Assembly (NCBI RefSeq): GCF_001424125.1
Contig: NZ_LMQI01000006.1
Coordinates: 1 to 32,069 of the forward strand
Source of the DNA: Cellulomonas sp. Leaf395
GTDB taxonomy: Bacteria; Actinomycetota; Actinomycetes; Actinomycetales; Cellulomonadaceae
Direction of reading: 5' to 3'
DNA: 32,069 bases
The position numbers were made by a program, and so were the translations under genes. The notes beneath the pieces are model-generated. The model worked only from the letters and a program-made list of their open reading frames with translations, had not been told where the DNA came from and ran no database searches. This document shows positions 7,557 through 19,100 of this stretch, in pieces (positions within the stretch are counted from its first letter, which is position 1; each line of letters opens with the position of its first letter).

Positions 7557-8837
7557 ATGGAGGTCACCCGGACAGCACCGACCGGCATCCGCACGGGTCT
7601 CCCGTGGCCGAGCCTCGTCGTCCTCGGTGGGGCGACGTTCGTCATGGTCACCGGGGAGATGCTCCCCACGGCGGTCCTGCCGCAGATGAGTGCCGACCTC
7701 GGCGTCACCCAGGCACGCACCGGGCTTCTCGTCTCCCTGTGGGCCGCGACGGTCGTCCTCACGACGTTCCCGCTGGTCCGGCTCACCCGCCGGTGGGACC
7801 GGCGTGGGGTCGTCGCTGCGGCGCTCGTGGTGTTCGCCGCCGCGTCCGCGATCACCGCCGTCGCCCCCACCCACGAGGTCGCCGTAGCCGGGCGCCTGCT
7901 CGGCGCCGCCGTGTGCGGGCTGCTGTGGGCGACGGTCAACGCGCACACCGCCGACATCGTGGCGTCGCGGCACCTCGGCACGGCCGTGTCGGTCGTGCTG
8001 GGCGGTGCGACCCTCGGCACGGTCGTCGGCGTGCCGCTTGCCAGCGTCATCGCCCGCGGGTGGGACTGGCGCGTGGCGTTCGGGGCACTGGCGCTGCTCG
8101 GAGTGGTGGCGGCGGTGCTCGTGCGGATGGTCGTGGCGACGACGGCCGCGAGCGCGGTGGGTCCCACGAGCCCGGCTGGTGCGGCCGGGCCGGAGGACGC
8201 CGCCGCCGTGCCGGCACCTGGGCAGCTGCGTCCAGTGCTCCTGGTGGCGGGTCTCGTCGGGCTCGCGCTCGTCGGACACTTCGCCGCGTTCACGTTCGTC
8301 ACCCGGCTGGTAGCCGACGCCGCCGCCGAGCTCCCCGGCGGCGTGAGCGGGGCACTGTTCGCGTTCGGGGCGGCCTCGGCCGTCGGGCTCGTGCTTGTCG
8401 GGCGGGTGGGGGACTGGCGGACCGCTGAGGTGCTCGTCGCGGCGACCGCTCTGGTGGCGGTGTCGCTGCTCGCCCTCACGGTCGTCGGCGGCCGTCCGGT
8501 CGCCGGGCTCCTGGTGCTCGTCGTGTGGGGTCTCACCACGGGCACGATCCCGCCGCTCGCTCAGACGCTCATGATGCGGGTCGCCGGGTCAGAGCACCGC
8601 AGCACCGCCGGGAGCGTCATCCCCGTGGTCTTCAACGGCGGTATCGCCGTGGGAGCCGCGCTCGGCAGCGTGGTCGTCGACAGGGCGGGGGCCGGAGCGT
8701 TGCCCGTGCCTGCCGCACTGGTGGTGGTGGCGGCTGCCGTCGGACTGGTGCTCGCGACGAGGCCGCGCGCGGACGAGCCGGCGGATGTGCGCCCGGGCGC
8801 CCTCGAAGCCGTCCCCCCGAGCTGCCTTCGCGCGTGA
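7557..8837 (+). CDS. MFS transporter, DHA1-like efflux protein
   Basis: The 426-residue protein has about 12 hydrophobic segments, an intracellular loop motif after TM2 (RLTRRWDRRGVV) and GRLLGAAVCGLLWATVNAH in the TM4 region, as in AraJ/CmlR-like exporters. Such proteins extrude drugs or sugars in exchange for protons. The frame is open back to 7071, but upstream codons overlap the divergent MerR gene on the other strand. ATG 7557 sits at the expected transcription start; an in-frame ATG at 7533 lies inside the promoter. The divergent MerR gene points to inducible efflux of a toxic compound. It ends 18 bases from the convergent glycosyltransferase gene. Substrate is unknown. Confidence 0.88.
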   Translation: MEVTRTAPTGIRTGLPWPSLVVLGGATFVMVTGEMLPTAVLPQMSADLGVTQARTGLLVSLWAATVVLTTFPLVRLTRRWDRRGVVAAALVVFAAASAITAVAPTHEVAVAGRLLGAAVCGLLWATVNAHTADIVASRHLGTAVSVVLGGATLGTVVGVPLASVIARGWDWRVAFGALALLGVVAAVLVRMVVATTAASAVGPTSPAGAAGPEDAAAVPAPGQLRPVLLVAGLVGLALVGHFAAFTFVTRLVADAAAELPGGVSGALFAFGAASAVGLVLVGRVGDWRTAEVLVAATALVAVSLLALTVVGGRPVAGLLVLVVWGLTTGTIPPLAQTLMMRVAGSEHRSTAGSVIPVVFNGGIAVGAALGSVVVDRAGAGALPVPAALVVVAAAVGLVLATRPRADEPADVRPGALEAVPPSCLRA

Positions 8838-8855
8838 CCGCCTGCGCAGGTCGGC

Positions 8856-9901
8856 CTAGGCGCCGAACCAGCGCTCGACCTGCTCGACGATGGCCGCATC
8901 GAACCGGTCGTCGCTGTGCCGCGCGCGCAGCCACTGCGCGAAGCTCCCGCCTGCGGCCGCATCGGCCTCCCGACGGCATACGTCCGGCTCGGTGACTGCC
9001 CGCAGAAGCATCGCCTCGGCCTCTGCGGTCGTGCCGTACAGGAACGGGTAGCCGGCCGGCAGGATTGCACGAGCCCACGGACGGTCGGGCAGGACGCCGA
9101 CCGCGCCGGCGACGAGCGCCTCGATGTACTCCAGGCCGTAGGACTCGTCGGTCGCGGTCGCCAGGAACGCGGTCGTGCGGGCGAGTGCCGCCCAGTAGTC
9201 CTCACGCGTCGCGGTGAGAGGGCCGACCCAGGCCCAGCTGCGCAGCGAGAGGCGCATCGCCGCCTCCGACGCAAGGTGCGACTCGTGCAGCCGGGCCTCG
9301 ACGCGCAGGGGAGTGCGGCGCGCCAGCCGCTCGACCACGTCGAGGAACACCTGCGGCTGCTTGCGCTCGGACAGGTAGATCGCCGGGTAGAGCACGACGG
9401 GAACGTCGGGGTCACGCCGCGGGAGCACGTGGTCGAGCCTGATGCCGAGGTTCACCCACGACACCTCGGCCTTCTCCGCGATCGCCGGGATCGTCCAGCG
9501 GTCGATCATCTCCTGGACCTCGCCCGCGGTCCGCTCGGAGTTGGCGAAGGTGGGGAACAGTGCGCAGGACAGCGCGATGCCCGCCCGCTCGACGGGGTGG
9601 TTGAGGTTCGACGCGTTCTTCCAGACGAAGTTCATGATCTTCGGCTCGCGTCCTGAGCGCGCCAGGGTCCGCCAGATGCTCGTGGACTCGAGAGCTGCCA
9701 TGTTGATCACGACGGTCTCGGACGGGTCGACGAGCTCGAGCGGGCGGACGGCGAAGCCCACGCAGCTGCGAGGGACGTCGCCGATCAGTGCCGAACCGGG
9801 GAAGATCCGAAGCAGGCGCCTCACCAAGGTCGAGCCGGCGTCGTGGTCCGCGACGTGCCCGTCGGAACCGACGCGGGCGTCGGGGTAGTTGATCGCGATC
9901 T

Positions 9902-9905
<4 letters not shown>
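8856..9905 (-). CDS. GT4-like glycosyltransferase, coupled to the pyrophosphatase gene
   Basis: A 349-residue GT-B-fold type protein. The C-terminal half carries an E-x7-E motif (ESYGLEYIE in a DESYGLEYIEALVAG context), typical of retaining GT4 enzymes that bind a nucleotide sugar. The N-terminal half is less conserved (MKIAINYPDARVG, NMAALES, PTFANSERT). It has no signal peptide or membrane segment, so it is probably cytoplasmic. The GTG start (9905-9903) overlaps the TGA stop of the upstream hppA-like gene in a GTGA, so the two are translationally coupled. Donor and acceptor cannot be read from the sequence; a tRNA, lipid or polysaccharide acceptor are all possible. Confidence 0.75.
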
Positions 9906-12424
<2,519 letters not shown>

Positions 12425-12489
12425 GAGTTCCCCGATTCTGTTGGCGTGGTACTCCAACCGAAGGCTCGCGGGTCGCTGACCTGCGCCAC

Positions 12490-12507
12490 CAGGGCCTTCC
12501 GGCCCTG
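12490..12507 (-). terminator. Hairpin between the MFS and hppA genes
   Basis: A 7-base stem (CAGGGCC/GGCCCTG) with a TTCC loop lies 24 bases after the MFS stop on the - strand. It may end the MFS transcript, or sit in the hppA leader. Confidence 0.5.
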
Positions 12508-12530
12508 CCGTCAGGGATACCGACGACGAA

Positions 12531-13856
12531 TCACAGTGTCTTGTCGGAGCCCGAGCGCCCGCGCCGCAGCACCTGCTTGATCGGCTGCACGACGACGCCG
12601 GCGGCACGCATGTCCGCGCGGGTGAGGCGGCGGCTGCGCAGCACGCCGGCGACCCCGACGGCCCAGGGGACGGCGAGCACGGTGAACGCGAGGCGGTAGG
12701 CATCGAGCGTGTAGGTCGTCGCGCCCGGCGGGGACACGAGCTGCAGCACCACACCGACGGCGAGCACCGAGCTGATCGTCGAGATGAAGCCGCCGGTGTT
12801 GACGAAACCGCTGGCGGTGCCGAGCGTCGAGGCGGGGGACCAGGTGCGTGCGAAGTCCATGCCGACGAGCGACGCGGGTCCGCCGGCGCCGATCACGACG
12901 ACGAAGACGAGAAGCTGCCACATCGGTCGCGGGGTCGACGGCAGCAGCAGCGCGACCCACGCGGCAGCTGTCAGGCTGCACGAGCCGAGCACGATCCACG
13001 AGCGCCGTAGCGGGTGCCGGGCCGTGAGGCGCCCGACGATCGGGCCGGTCGCCATCGCCGACAGGGTGAGGGCGGTCAGCAGCAGGCTCGCCTGCGCCGG
13101 TGTGCAGCCCTGCGCCGAGAGGAAGAACGGCACGCCCCACAGCATCCCGACGACGTTCGCGCTGAACGGCGTCGCGAAGTGGCTCCAGAACCCGAGGCGT
13201 GTGCCGGCGGTCCGGACGGTGCGGCGGACGGCCGGGCCGAACCGTTGCGCGCTCGGGCCGCGGCTGCGTGGTGTGGCGTCGCGGATCCCGACGAATGCGC
13301 CGGCCGACGCGAGCAGGCCGGCGACCGCGAGGGTCCCGAAGGTGGCGGTCCACCCGTGCGCGTGCAGGAGGAAGGCGACGGGGATCGCCGCCACCAGCTG
13401 ACCCGACTGCCCGATGATCCCCGTGACCTGCACCATCACCGGGACTCGCCGCGGCGGGAACCAGTCCGCCACGACGCGCAGCGCGCTGATGAAGATGCCT
13501 GCGTCGCCGGCGCCGATGAGCACGCGGGCGAGCAGGGCCGTCGGCACGTCGTGCGCCAGCGCGAGCACCAGCTGCCCCGACGCCATGACGAGCGACCCCG
13601 TCGCGATCAGCGCGCGCGGCCCGAACCGGTCGAGCAGCCGGCCCGCGGGGATCTGCATCGCGGCGTACACCGAGAGCTGCACGACCGAGAACGCGGCGAG
13701 ACCGGTCGCGCTGAGTCCGAACCGCCGGGTCGCCTCGATGCCCGCGACGCCGAGCGCCGTGCGATGCGTGACGGCGACGACGTAAGCGGTCGCGGCGGCC
13801 CCGTACACGATCGCGGGTGTGCGCCACCCGCGGCCGGCGGCCGGGGCGTGGGACAT
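12531..13856 (-). CDS. MFS transporter (nitrate/sugar-phosphate-like branch, substrate unknown)
   Basis: A 441-residue protein with 12 predicted membrane segments. The loop 2-3 motif is present (GRLLDRFGPRALIATG), as is a typical TM4-TM5 region (RVLIGAGDAGIFISALRVVADWFPPRR). It resembles the phthalate/glucarate and nitrate-extrusion-like transporters more than drug exporters. The ATG at 13856 is preceded by GAGGTGA at five-base spacing. It is divergent from fucO with 214 bases between, so a shared control region is possible. It precedes hppA by about 100 bases with a hairpin in between. No substrate can be assigned from sequence. Confidence 0.82.
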   Translation of the reverse strand: MSHAPAAGRGWRTPAIVYGAAATAYVVAVTHRTALGVAGIEATRRFGLSATGLAAFSVVQLSVYAAMQIPAGRLLDRFGPRALIATGSLVMASGQLVLALAHDVPTALLARVLIGAGDAGIFISALRVVADWFPPRRVPVMVQVTGIIGQSGQLVAAIPVAFLLHAHGWTATFGTLAVAGLLASAGAFVGIRDATPRSRGPSAQRFGPAVRRTVRTAGTRLGFWSHFATPFSANVVGMLWGVPFFLSAQGCTPAQASLLLTALTLSAMATGPIVGRLTARHPLRRSWIVLGSCSLTAAAWVALLLPSTPRPMWQLLVFVVVIGAGGPASLVGMDFARTWSPASTLGTASGFVNTGGFISTISSVLAVGVVLQLVSPPGATTYTLDAYRLAFTVLAVPWAVGVAGVLRSRRLTRADMRAAGVVVQPIKQVLRRGRSGSDKTL

Positions 13857-13968
13857 GGACTCACCTCGAACCCCGCGGTGGCTCGGGCACGCGCGTCGTG
13901 GCGGGCGGTGCGGGGAACGAGTAGAGGGTACGTGGCTGCGCGGGTCTGCCTATCGATGGCCCGCGCTC

Positions 13969-13983
13969 GGGACCTTGGACCCT
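13969..13983 (+). promoter_or_regulatory. DosR/DevR-box-like site upstream of fucO
   Basis: GGGACCTTGGACCCT closely follows the described mycobacterial form GGGACTTTNGNCCC. It overlaps a possible -35 (TTGGAC, 13975-13980) of a weak fucO promoter. Direct sequence resemblance only; no DosR gene is in the window. Confidence 0.4.
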
Positions 13984-14020
13984 GGAGGACAAGAGGCCAG
14001 GCTCGCAGACTGGAACGCAA

Positions 14021-14032
14021 TGAATCGATTCA
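14021..14032. promoter_or_regulatory. LacI-type operator candidate upstream of fucO (12-bp perfect palindrome)
   Basis: TGAATCGATTCA is a perfect palindrome with a central CpG, 38 bases before the fucO start. It differs from the galactanase palindrome, so a different LacI-type regulator, encoded elsewhere, is expected. Confidence 0.55.
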
Positions 14033-14070
14033 CCGCGTCACCGACGACGGTGGAGAAGCGGAGGCGTGCG

Positions 14071-15222
14071 ATGGCGCATCGGATGATCTGGAACCAGACG
14101 GCGTACTTCGGCCCGGGCTCGATCGAGGTGGTCCCCGATGAGCTCGCGAGGCGAGGATTCACGAAGGCGCTGGTGGTCTCGGACAAGGTCCTCATCGAGC
14201 GGGGCGTGACCGTGCGCGTCACCGACCTGCTCGACGCGGCGGACTTCCCCTACGAGATCTACAGCGACGTCGAGCCGAACCCCTCGATCGAGAACGTGCA
14301 GGCTGGCGTCGCTGCGCTCGCGGCATCGGGCGCGGATGTGCTGGTCGCCGTCGGCGGCGGCTCACCTCAGGACACGTGCAAGGCGATCGGGATCATCACG
14401 GCCAACCCCCAGTTCTCCGACGTCCGCTCGCTCGAGGGCGTCGCCGCGACCACACGACCGTCCGTTCCGATCGTCGCCATCCCGACCACGGCCGGCACGG
14501 CGTCGGAGACGACGATCAACTACGTCATCACCGACGTCGAGCGCCAGCGCAAGTTCGTCTGTGTCGACCCGCACGACATCCCCGTGCTGGCCGTGGTCGA
14601 TCCGGAGATGATGTCCTCGGCCCCCCGCGCTCTCAAGGTCGCCACCGGCCTGGACGCCCTGACGCACGCCATCGAGGGCTACGTCACCAAGGGTGCCTGG
14701 GAGCTGTCGGACCTGTTCCACCTCAAGGCGATCCAGGTCATCGCCACGTCTCTGGCAGCCGCCGCCGAAGGCGACGAGCTGGCTGCCGAGCGGATGGCGC
14801 TCGCGCAGTACGTCGCCGGCATGGGCTATTCCAACGTCGGCCTCGGTCTGGTGCACGCCATGGCGCACCCGCTCGGCGCCTTCTACTCGGCGCCGCACGG
14901 CGTGGCGAACGGGATCCTGCTCGCGCCGGTGATGGCGTTCAACGCACCGGCCAGCGGGGAGAAGTACCGCGACATCGCCGCCGCGTTCGGCGTCGCCGGT
15001 GCGCACACCATGCCGCTCGACGAGGTTCGTGGGGCGGCAGTCGACGCCGTCGCGGCGCTGACCCGAAACCTGGGCAACCCGACGTCCCTCGGCGCGGTGG
15101 GTGCGACCGAGGCGGACATTCCCGCGCTGGCCAAGGCGGCCTTCGAGGACGTCTGCGCCGGCGGCAACCCCCGGGAGGCTTCGGTGCCCGAGATCGAGCA
15201 CCTCTACCGGTCGCTGCTCTAG
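14071..15222 (+). CDS. fucO: Lactaldehyde reductase (1,2-propanediol oxidoreductase), iron-dependent
   Basis: A 383-residue group III (iron-containing) alcohol dehydrogenase, near-colinear with E. coli FucO. It reduces L-lactaldehyde from L-fucose or L-rhamnose breakdown to 1,2-propanediol with NADH. The nucleotide motif GGGSPQDTCKAIG is at residues 95-107. Expected iron ligands are D195, H199, H262 and H276 (GLDALTHAIEGY, VHAMAHPLGAFYSAPHG), each one position before the E. coli numbering. The C-terminal DVCAGGNPREAS stretch is also FucO-like. ATG 14071 has GGAGG six bases upstream; the frame is open further but no similarity extends there. It stands alone: no fucose isomerase, kinase or aldolase gene is in the window. 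A LacI-type palindrome and a DosR-like site precede it. Confidence 0.92.
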   Translation: MAHRMIWNQTAYFGPGSIEVVPDELARRGFTKALVVSDKVLIERGVTVRVTDLLDAADFPYEIYSDVEPNPSIENVQAGVAALAASGADVLVAVGGGSPQDTCKAIGIITANPQFSDVRSLEGVAATTRPSVPIVAIPTTAGTASETTINYVITDVERQRKFVCVDPHDIPVLAVVDPEMMSSAPRALKVATGLDALTHAIEGYVTKGAWELSDLFHLKAIQVIATSLAAAAEGDELAAERMALAQYVAGMGYSNVGLGLVHAMAHPLGAFYSAPHGVANGILLAPVMAFNAPASGEKYRDIAAAFGVAGAHTMPLDEVRGAAVDAVAALTRNLGNPTSLGAVGATEADIPALAKAAFEDVCAGGNPREASVPEIEHLYRSLL

Positions 15223-15332
15223 CAAGCTTCCGCATCCCTCCAGACGCGCCGTTGCCGGGTAGCTGACGTCGGCTCGCGTCGATGGTGCCGGTCCGGTACG
15301 CCATGGAGGGCACCGCTCACGGTGGCCGCGGG

Positions 15333-15338
15333 TACCGT
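15333..15338 (+). promoter_or_regulatory. -10 box (TACCGT) for leaderless DUF952 gene
   Basis: TACCGT, seven bases before GTG 15346, is the same hexamer as the galactanase -10. It decides the start codon chosen below. Confidence 0.5.
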
Positions 15339-15345
15339 CCCGAGA

Positions 15346-15705
15346 GTGGAGATCCTGCACATCACGCGCCGGTCGGACTGGGACGCGGCCCGGGCGGCCG
15401 GCAGCTACCGCTGGTCGACCAGGGGCCGCACCTACGAGGATGTCGCGTTCATCCACGCGTCGTCGCGCGCGCAGCTGCCCGCGGTCGCCGCCTTCGTCTT
15501 CGCGGGCGACCGCGACGAGTTGTGCGTCCTGCGCTTGGAGACCCGCACGATCACGGCCGCCGGCACCGAGGTCCGGTTCGAGGACGGCGGCAACGGCGAG
15601 CTCTACCCGCACGTGTACGGGCCCATCGACCCTGCCTGGGTGCTCGACGTGCTGCCGGCGCACCTCGGGCCGGACGGCGTGTTCGCTTGGGGGCCCCCCT
15701 TCTGA
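15346..15705 (+). CDS. DUF952 family protein
   Basis: A 119-residue cytoplasmic protein with the DUF952 pattern: an ILHIT start, a W...A..G.YR segment, FIHASSRAQLPAVAAFVFAG, a charged middle (LCVLRLETRTI) and LYPHVYGPID near the C-terminus. The conserved histidines in FIH and YPHVYG could line a small active site. Homologues are sometimes linked to glutathione-transferase-like or ADP-ribosylation-type roles, but function is not established. GTG 15346 is preferred to GTG 15322 because a TANNNT box ends seven bases before it and there is no Shine-Dalgarno for either. It stands alone between fucO and a hairpin. Confidence 0.82.
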   Translation: MEILHITRRSDWDAARAAGSYRWSTRGRTYEDVAFIHASSRAQLPAVAAFVFAGDRDELCVLRLETRTITAAGTEVRFEDGGNGELYPHVYGPIDPAWVLDVLPAHLGPDGVFAWGPPF

Positions 15706-15731
15706 CCCTGTGAGGGTGAGGCCGCAGTCTG

Positions 15732-15749
15732 GTCACCCGACCGGGTGAC
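15732..15749 (+). terminator. Hairpin after DUF952 gene
   Basis: Perfect arms GTCACCCG and CGGGTGAC are separated by two bases (opening to a 4-base loop in RNA). It lies 26 bases after the stop codon. Confidence 0.5.
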
Positions 15750-16179
15750 GCTCGGCCGGGCGTCGGGCCACGGGCCATGACGAACCCGCGGGTGAAACCT
15801 GCCCGTCGCCGCCCAGACGTTCTCGCACTGCAACGCCCCGAGTCGGGGGCAAACCGGCCCTCGACCCCCTCGGCGACCGGTCCGCCATGCTCGCCACCTG
15901 CTCAGACGCGCCTCCCGGTGTGATCGGCCGCGTCCCGGAGTGCTGCTCGGCGGCTGGCGCGCCGATCAGGGCGCGACGCGATGCAAGAGGCCGGTAGGGA
16001 CTTTCGTCCGTACCAGCAACCAGGACAAACCGGGTAGGTCTGGCATCAACTGAACAGCAGTCCGAGAGCGTCCATCGGCGGGCGCGTGTGCGCCCACCGA
16101 TCACTTGAGCCCACGGAGGCGTGGGGCAACGGCCCGGAGTCCAGACGACCCCGGGAGTCCGGCGGGTGGAAGGAATCTC
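15750..16179. other. 430-base non-coding region before the multicopper oxidase gene
   Basis: No reading frame here shows recognisable protein features; the longest - strand frame (15733-16104) has a composition typical of chance translation. The right half is less GC-biased and holds a 22-base imperfect palindrome (15993-16014). An AAGGA ribosome-binding site immediately precedes the oxidase start. It is likely a long regulatory region with a promoter downstream of about 15990. Confidence 0.6.
15993..16014. promoter_or_regulatory. DosR/DevR-box-like palindrome upstream of multicopper oxidase
   Basis: A 22-base imperfect palindrome (8 of 11 pairs match) is centred on GGGACTTTCGTCC, close to the hypoxia-regulator DosR consensus. 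It lies 166 bases before the oxidase start. Which promoter it serves was not determined. Confidence 0.45.
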
Positions 16180-19100
16180 ATGTCAACGCAACTGGTCGCG
16201 CAGTCCCGATGTCGGAATCTGCGACGACGTCCCCATCGCCCCCGCGCGGTGCTCGCTTCGCTCTCGCTCTCTGTCGTCGTCGCCGCCATGATCCTTCCGG
16301 CCGGCCCCACCGGAGCGCTCGGCGCCGCACCCGTCGTGCCCGCGGCGCTCCCGTCGGGCCCCACGGACGCCTCGACGGTCCCGCACTACTTCGGGCCGTG
16401 GCCCAACTGGGCCAACAGCCCCTTCACGCTCCCCGCAGCGACCGTCGCCATCGCCGGTGACGGTGCGGATGCTGCGGCGACCGCCACGGTCGACCCGGTC
16501 TCGGGCGGGATCTCCGCCGTGGAGGTGACCGCGCCCGGCAGCGGGTACACGGTCGCCCCCCAGGTGACCATCTCAGGTGGCGACGGCACGGCGACCGCAG
16601 TGGCGACGATCGCGAGCACCGGCACGGTGACCCGGTACGTGGTGGACGGCGCGGGCGCCGGCTACTCCGGCTTCGCGGTGACTGTCTCGGACGGCGGGGG
16701 CTCGGGGGCTGCCGCGACCGCCTCGGGCGGCGTGGACGCGGTCACGATCTCGGACGGCGGCGCGGGATACACGATGCCGACCGTCGAGTTCGACCTGCCC
16801 GCGCTGCCTGACGGCACGCAGGCGAAGGGGCACGTCCCGATGATCGCCAACGGCGACGCGGTCGACGGCATGGACGCCGCCGGAACCATCACCGCTGTCG
16901 TCGTCGACGAGGCGGGTTCGGGCTACACGAGCGCGCCCGGCGTGGCGATCCACAACGGGACGATCTTCGATCCCATCGCCGGGGCGACTCCCGCCCAGGT
17001 CGGATCCACGCTCGCGCTGGTCGCGGTGACGCCGGACGAGCTGGGCGCCGACTACACGAGTGCGCCGACCGTGGTCGTGAGCGACCCCGTCGGCACCGGC
17101 TCGGGTGCGGCAGCGAGCGCACGGACGTCCATCGGTGCCGTCACCGGCATCGAGGTGACCAGCCCGGGCAGCGGCTATCTCACGGTCGGCATGCGCAAGT
17201 TCCAGGACGCGCTGCCGCTCCCGTGCGACCCGGCCGCTGCAGGATGCCCGTCCGACCCGTCGGCCAAGTTCCTGCCGGTCGCCGTCCCGGAGCCGAAGAC
17301 CTACGGCACCGCCCAGGAGGCCGACGAGTACGTCATCGGGCTCGTGCAGTACCGGACGGTCTTCAACGCGGACCTGCCACCGACGCTCGTGCGCGGCTAC
17401 GTGCAGCTCGAGACGGCCGCCAACGCCGCCGTGAGCCAGCACTTCCCGCTGGTCAACGAGCTGCTGGACGGCACCTCGGTCCCCGCGACCGATGCGAACG
17501 GCAACCAGTACCTCGCCGTGACGAGCCCGCAGTACCTCGGCCCGATCATCGCGGCCACCAAGGACCGCCCCGTGCGGATCGTCTTCCGCAACCTGCTTCC
17601 CACGGGCTCGGACGGCGACCTGTTCCTGCCGACCGACAGCAGTCTGATGGGCTCGGGCATGGGCCCGATGGCGATGGCGGCACCGACCGACGACGGATCG
17701 GTCGTCGACTCGGTGCGCAACCCGGAGTGCTCGCAGGACCCGAAGCCGGAGAGCTGCTTCGCGGACAACCGCGCCACCTTGCACCTGCACGGTGGCATCA
17801 CGCCGTGGATCAGCGACGGCACGCCGCACCAGTGGATCACTCCTGCACAGGAGTCGACCGGCTGGCCGCAGGGGGTCAGCGTCAGTGAGGTCCCCGACAT
17901 GGCCGAGGTGGGCTGCACCGCGGCCGACGACGGCTGCCAGACCTTCTACTACACCAACCAGCAGAGTGCGCGGCTGATGTTCTACCACGACCACTCGTGG
18001 GGCATCACCCGCCTCAACGTGTACGCCGGCGAGGCCGCGGGGTACACGATCACCGACCCGACCGAGCGTGCGCTGGTCGACGCGGGGACGATCCCCGGCG
18101 CCGGTGACACGCTCCCGCTCATCGTCCAGGACAGGACGTTCGTGCCCGGCCCGGAGCAGCTCGCCGCGCAGGACCCGACGTGGGACACCGACCGCTGGGG
18201 CACGAAGGGCAGCTTCTGGTACCACCACGTGTACATGCCCGCGCAGAACCCCGGCGACCCGTCGGGCATGAGCGCGTACGGACGGTGGATGTACGGACCG
18301 TGGTTCTGGCCGCCGGCCGGGGACACGACGTACGGGCCGATCAAGAACCCGTACTACGAACCCACGTGCGACCTGGACGTGCCGTCGACCTGGCAGTACG
18401 ACACGGACCCGTTCTGCGAGCCCGAGCTGATCCCCGGCACACCGAACATCTCGGTGGGCATGGAGCAGTTCAACGACACACCACTGGTCAACGGTGTGGC
18501 GTACCCGACGGTGACGCTGGACCCGAAGACCTACCGGATGCGTGTCCTCAACGCGGCGAACGACCGGTTCTTCAACTTCCAGTGGTACGTGGCCGACCCG
18601 ACGCAGGGTGACGGGACCACCGAGGTGGCTCTCGACGCGAGACTGCTCGCGGCGGCGCAGACCGACCCGGTGGTCTTCCCGACCCCGGTGGACGCGAACA
18701 ACAGCGCCGCCGGGCCTGACTGGGTGCAGATCGCCAGCGAGGGCGGCTTCCTGCCGGCTCCGACGGTGATCGACGGGCAGCAGCCGACGACCTGGATCAC
18801 CGACCCGACGCGATTCGACGTCGGCAACGTGGACAAGCACTCCCTGCTGCTCGCTCCCGCGGAGCGCGCGGACGTCATCGTGGACTTCTCCAAGTTCGCG
18901 GGTCGCACGCTCATCCTGTACAACGACGCACCTGCCGCCTTCCCGGCCCGTGTGCCGTCGTACGACTACTACACCGGCGCTCCCGACCTCAGCCCGGTCG
19001 GCGCCCCGGAGATCCTGCCCGGGTACGGACCCAACACCCGCACCGTCATGCAGGTGACGATCGCGGCGGTCGATCCGGCTCCGGCCTTCGACCTCGTCAA

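Noticed and set aside
12425..12754. Extension of hppA by 110 codons upstream of GTG 12424
   Set aside because: It overlaps the MFS gene end, encodes Ser/Arg/Cys-rich residues unlike the family, and a good ribosome-binding site precedes GTG 12424.
15845..15870. GGGCAAACC resembling the start of a cyclic-di-GMP (GEMM) riboswitch
   Set aside because: The following conserved GGACGCAAAGCC and GGTAGG helices are not found in the right order or spacing.
15733..16104. 123-codon - strand frame in the intergenic region
   Set aside because: There is no ribosome-binding site, no conserved feature, and it covers a regulatory palindrome.
16430..17200. DNA tandem repeat or CRISPR-like array in the oxidase gene
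   Set aside because: The repetition is at protein level and degenerate; no identical DNA units or spacers occur.
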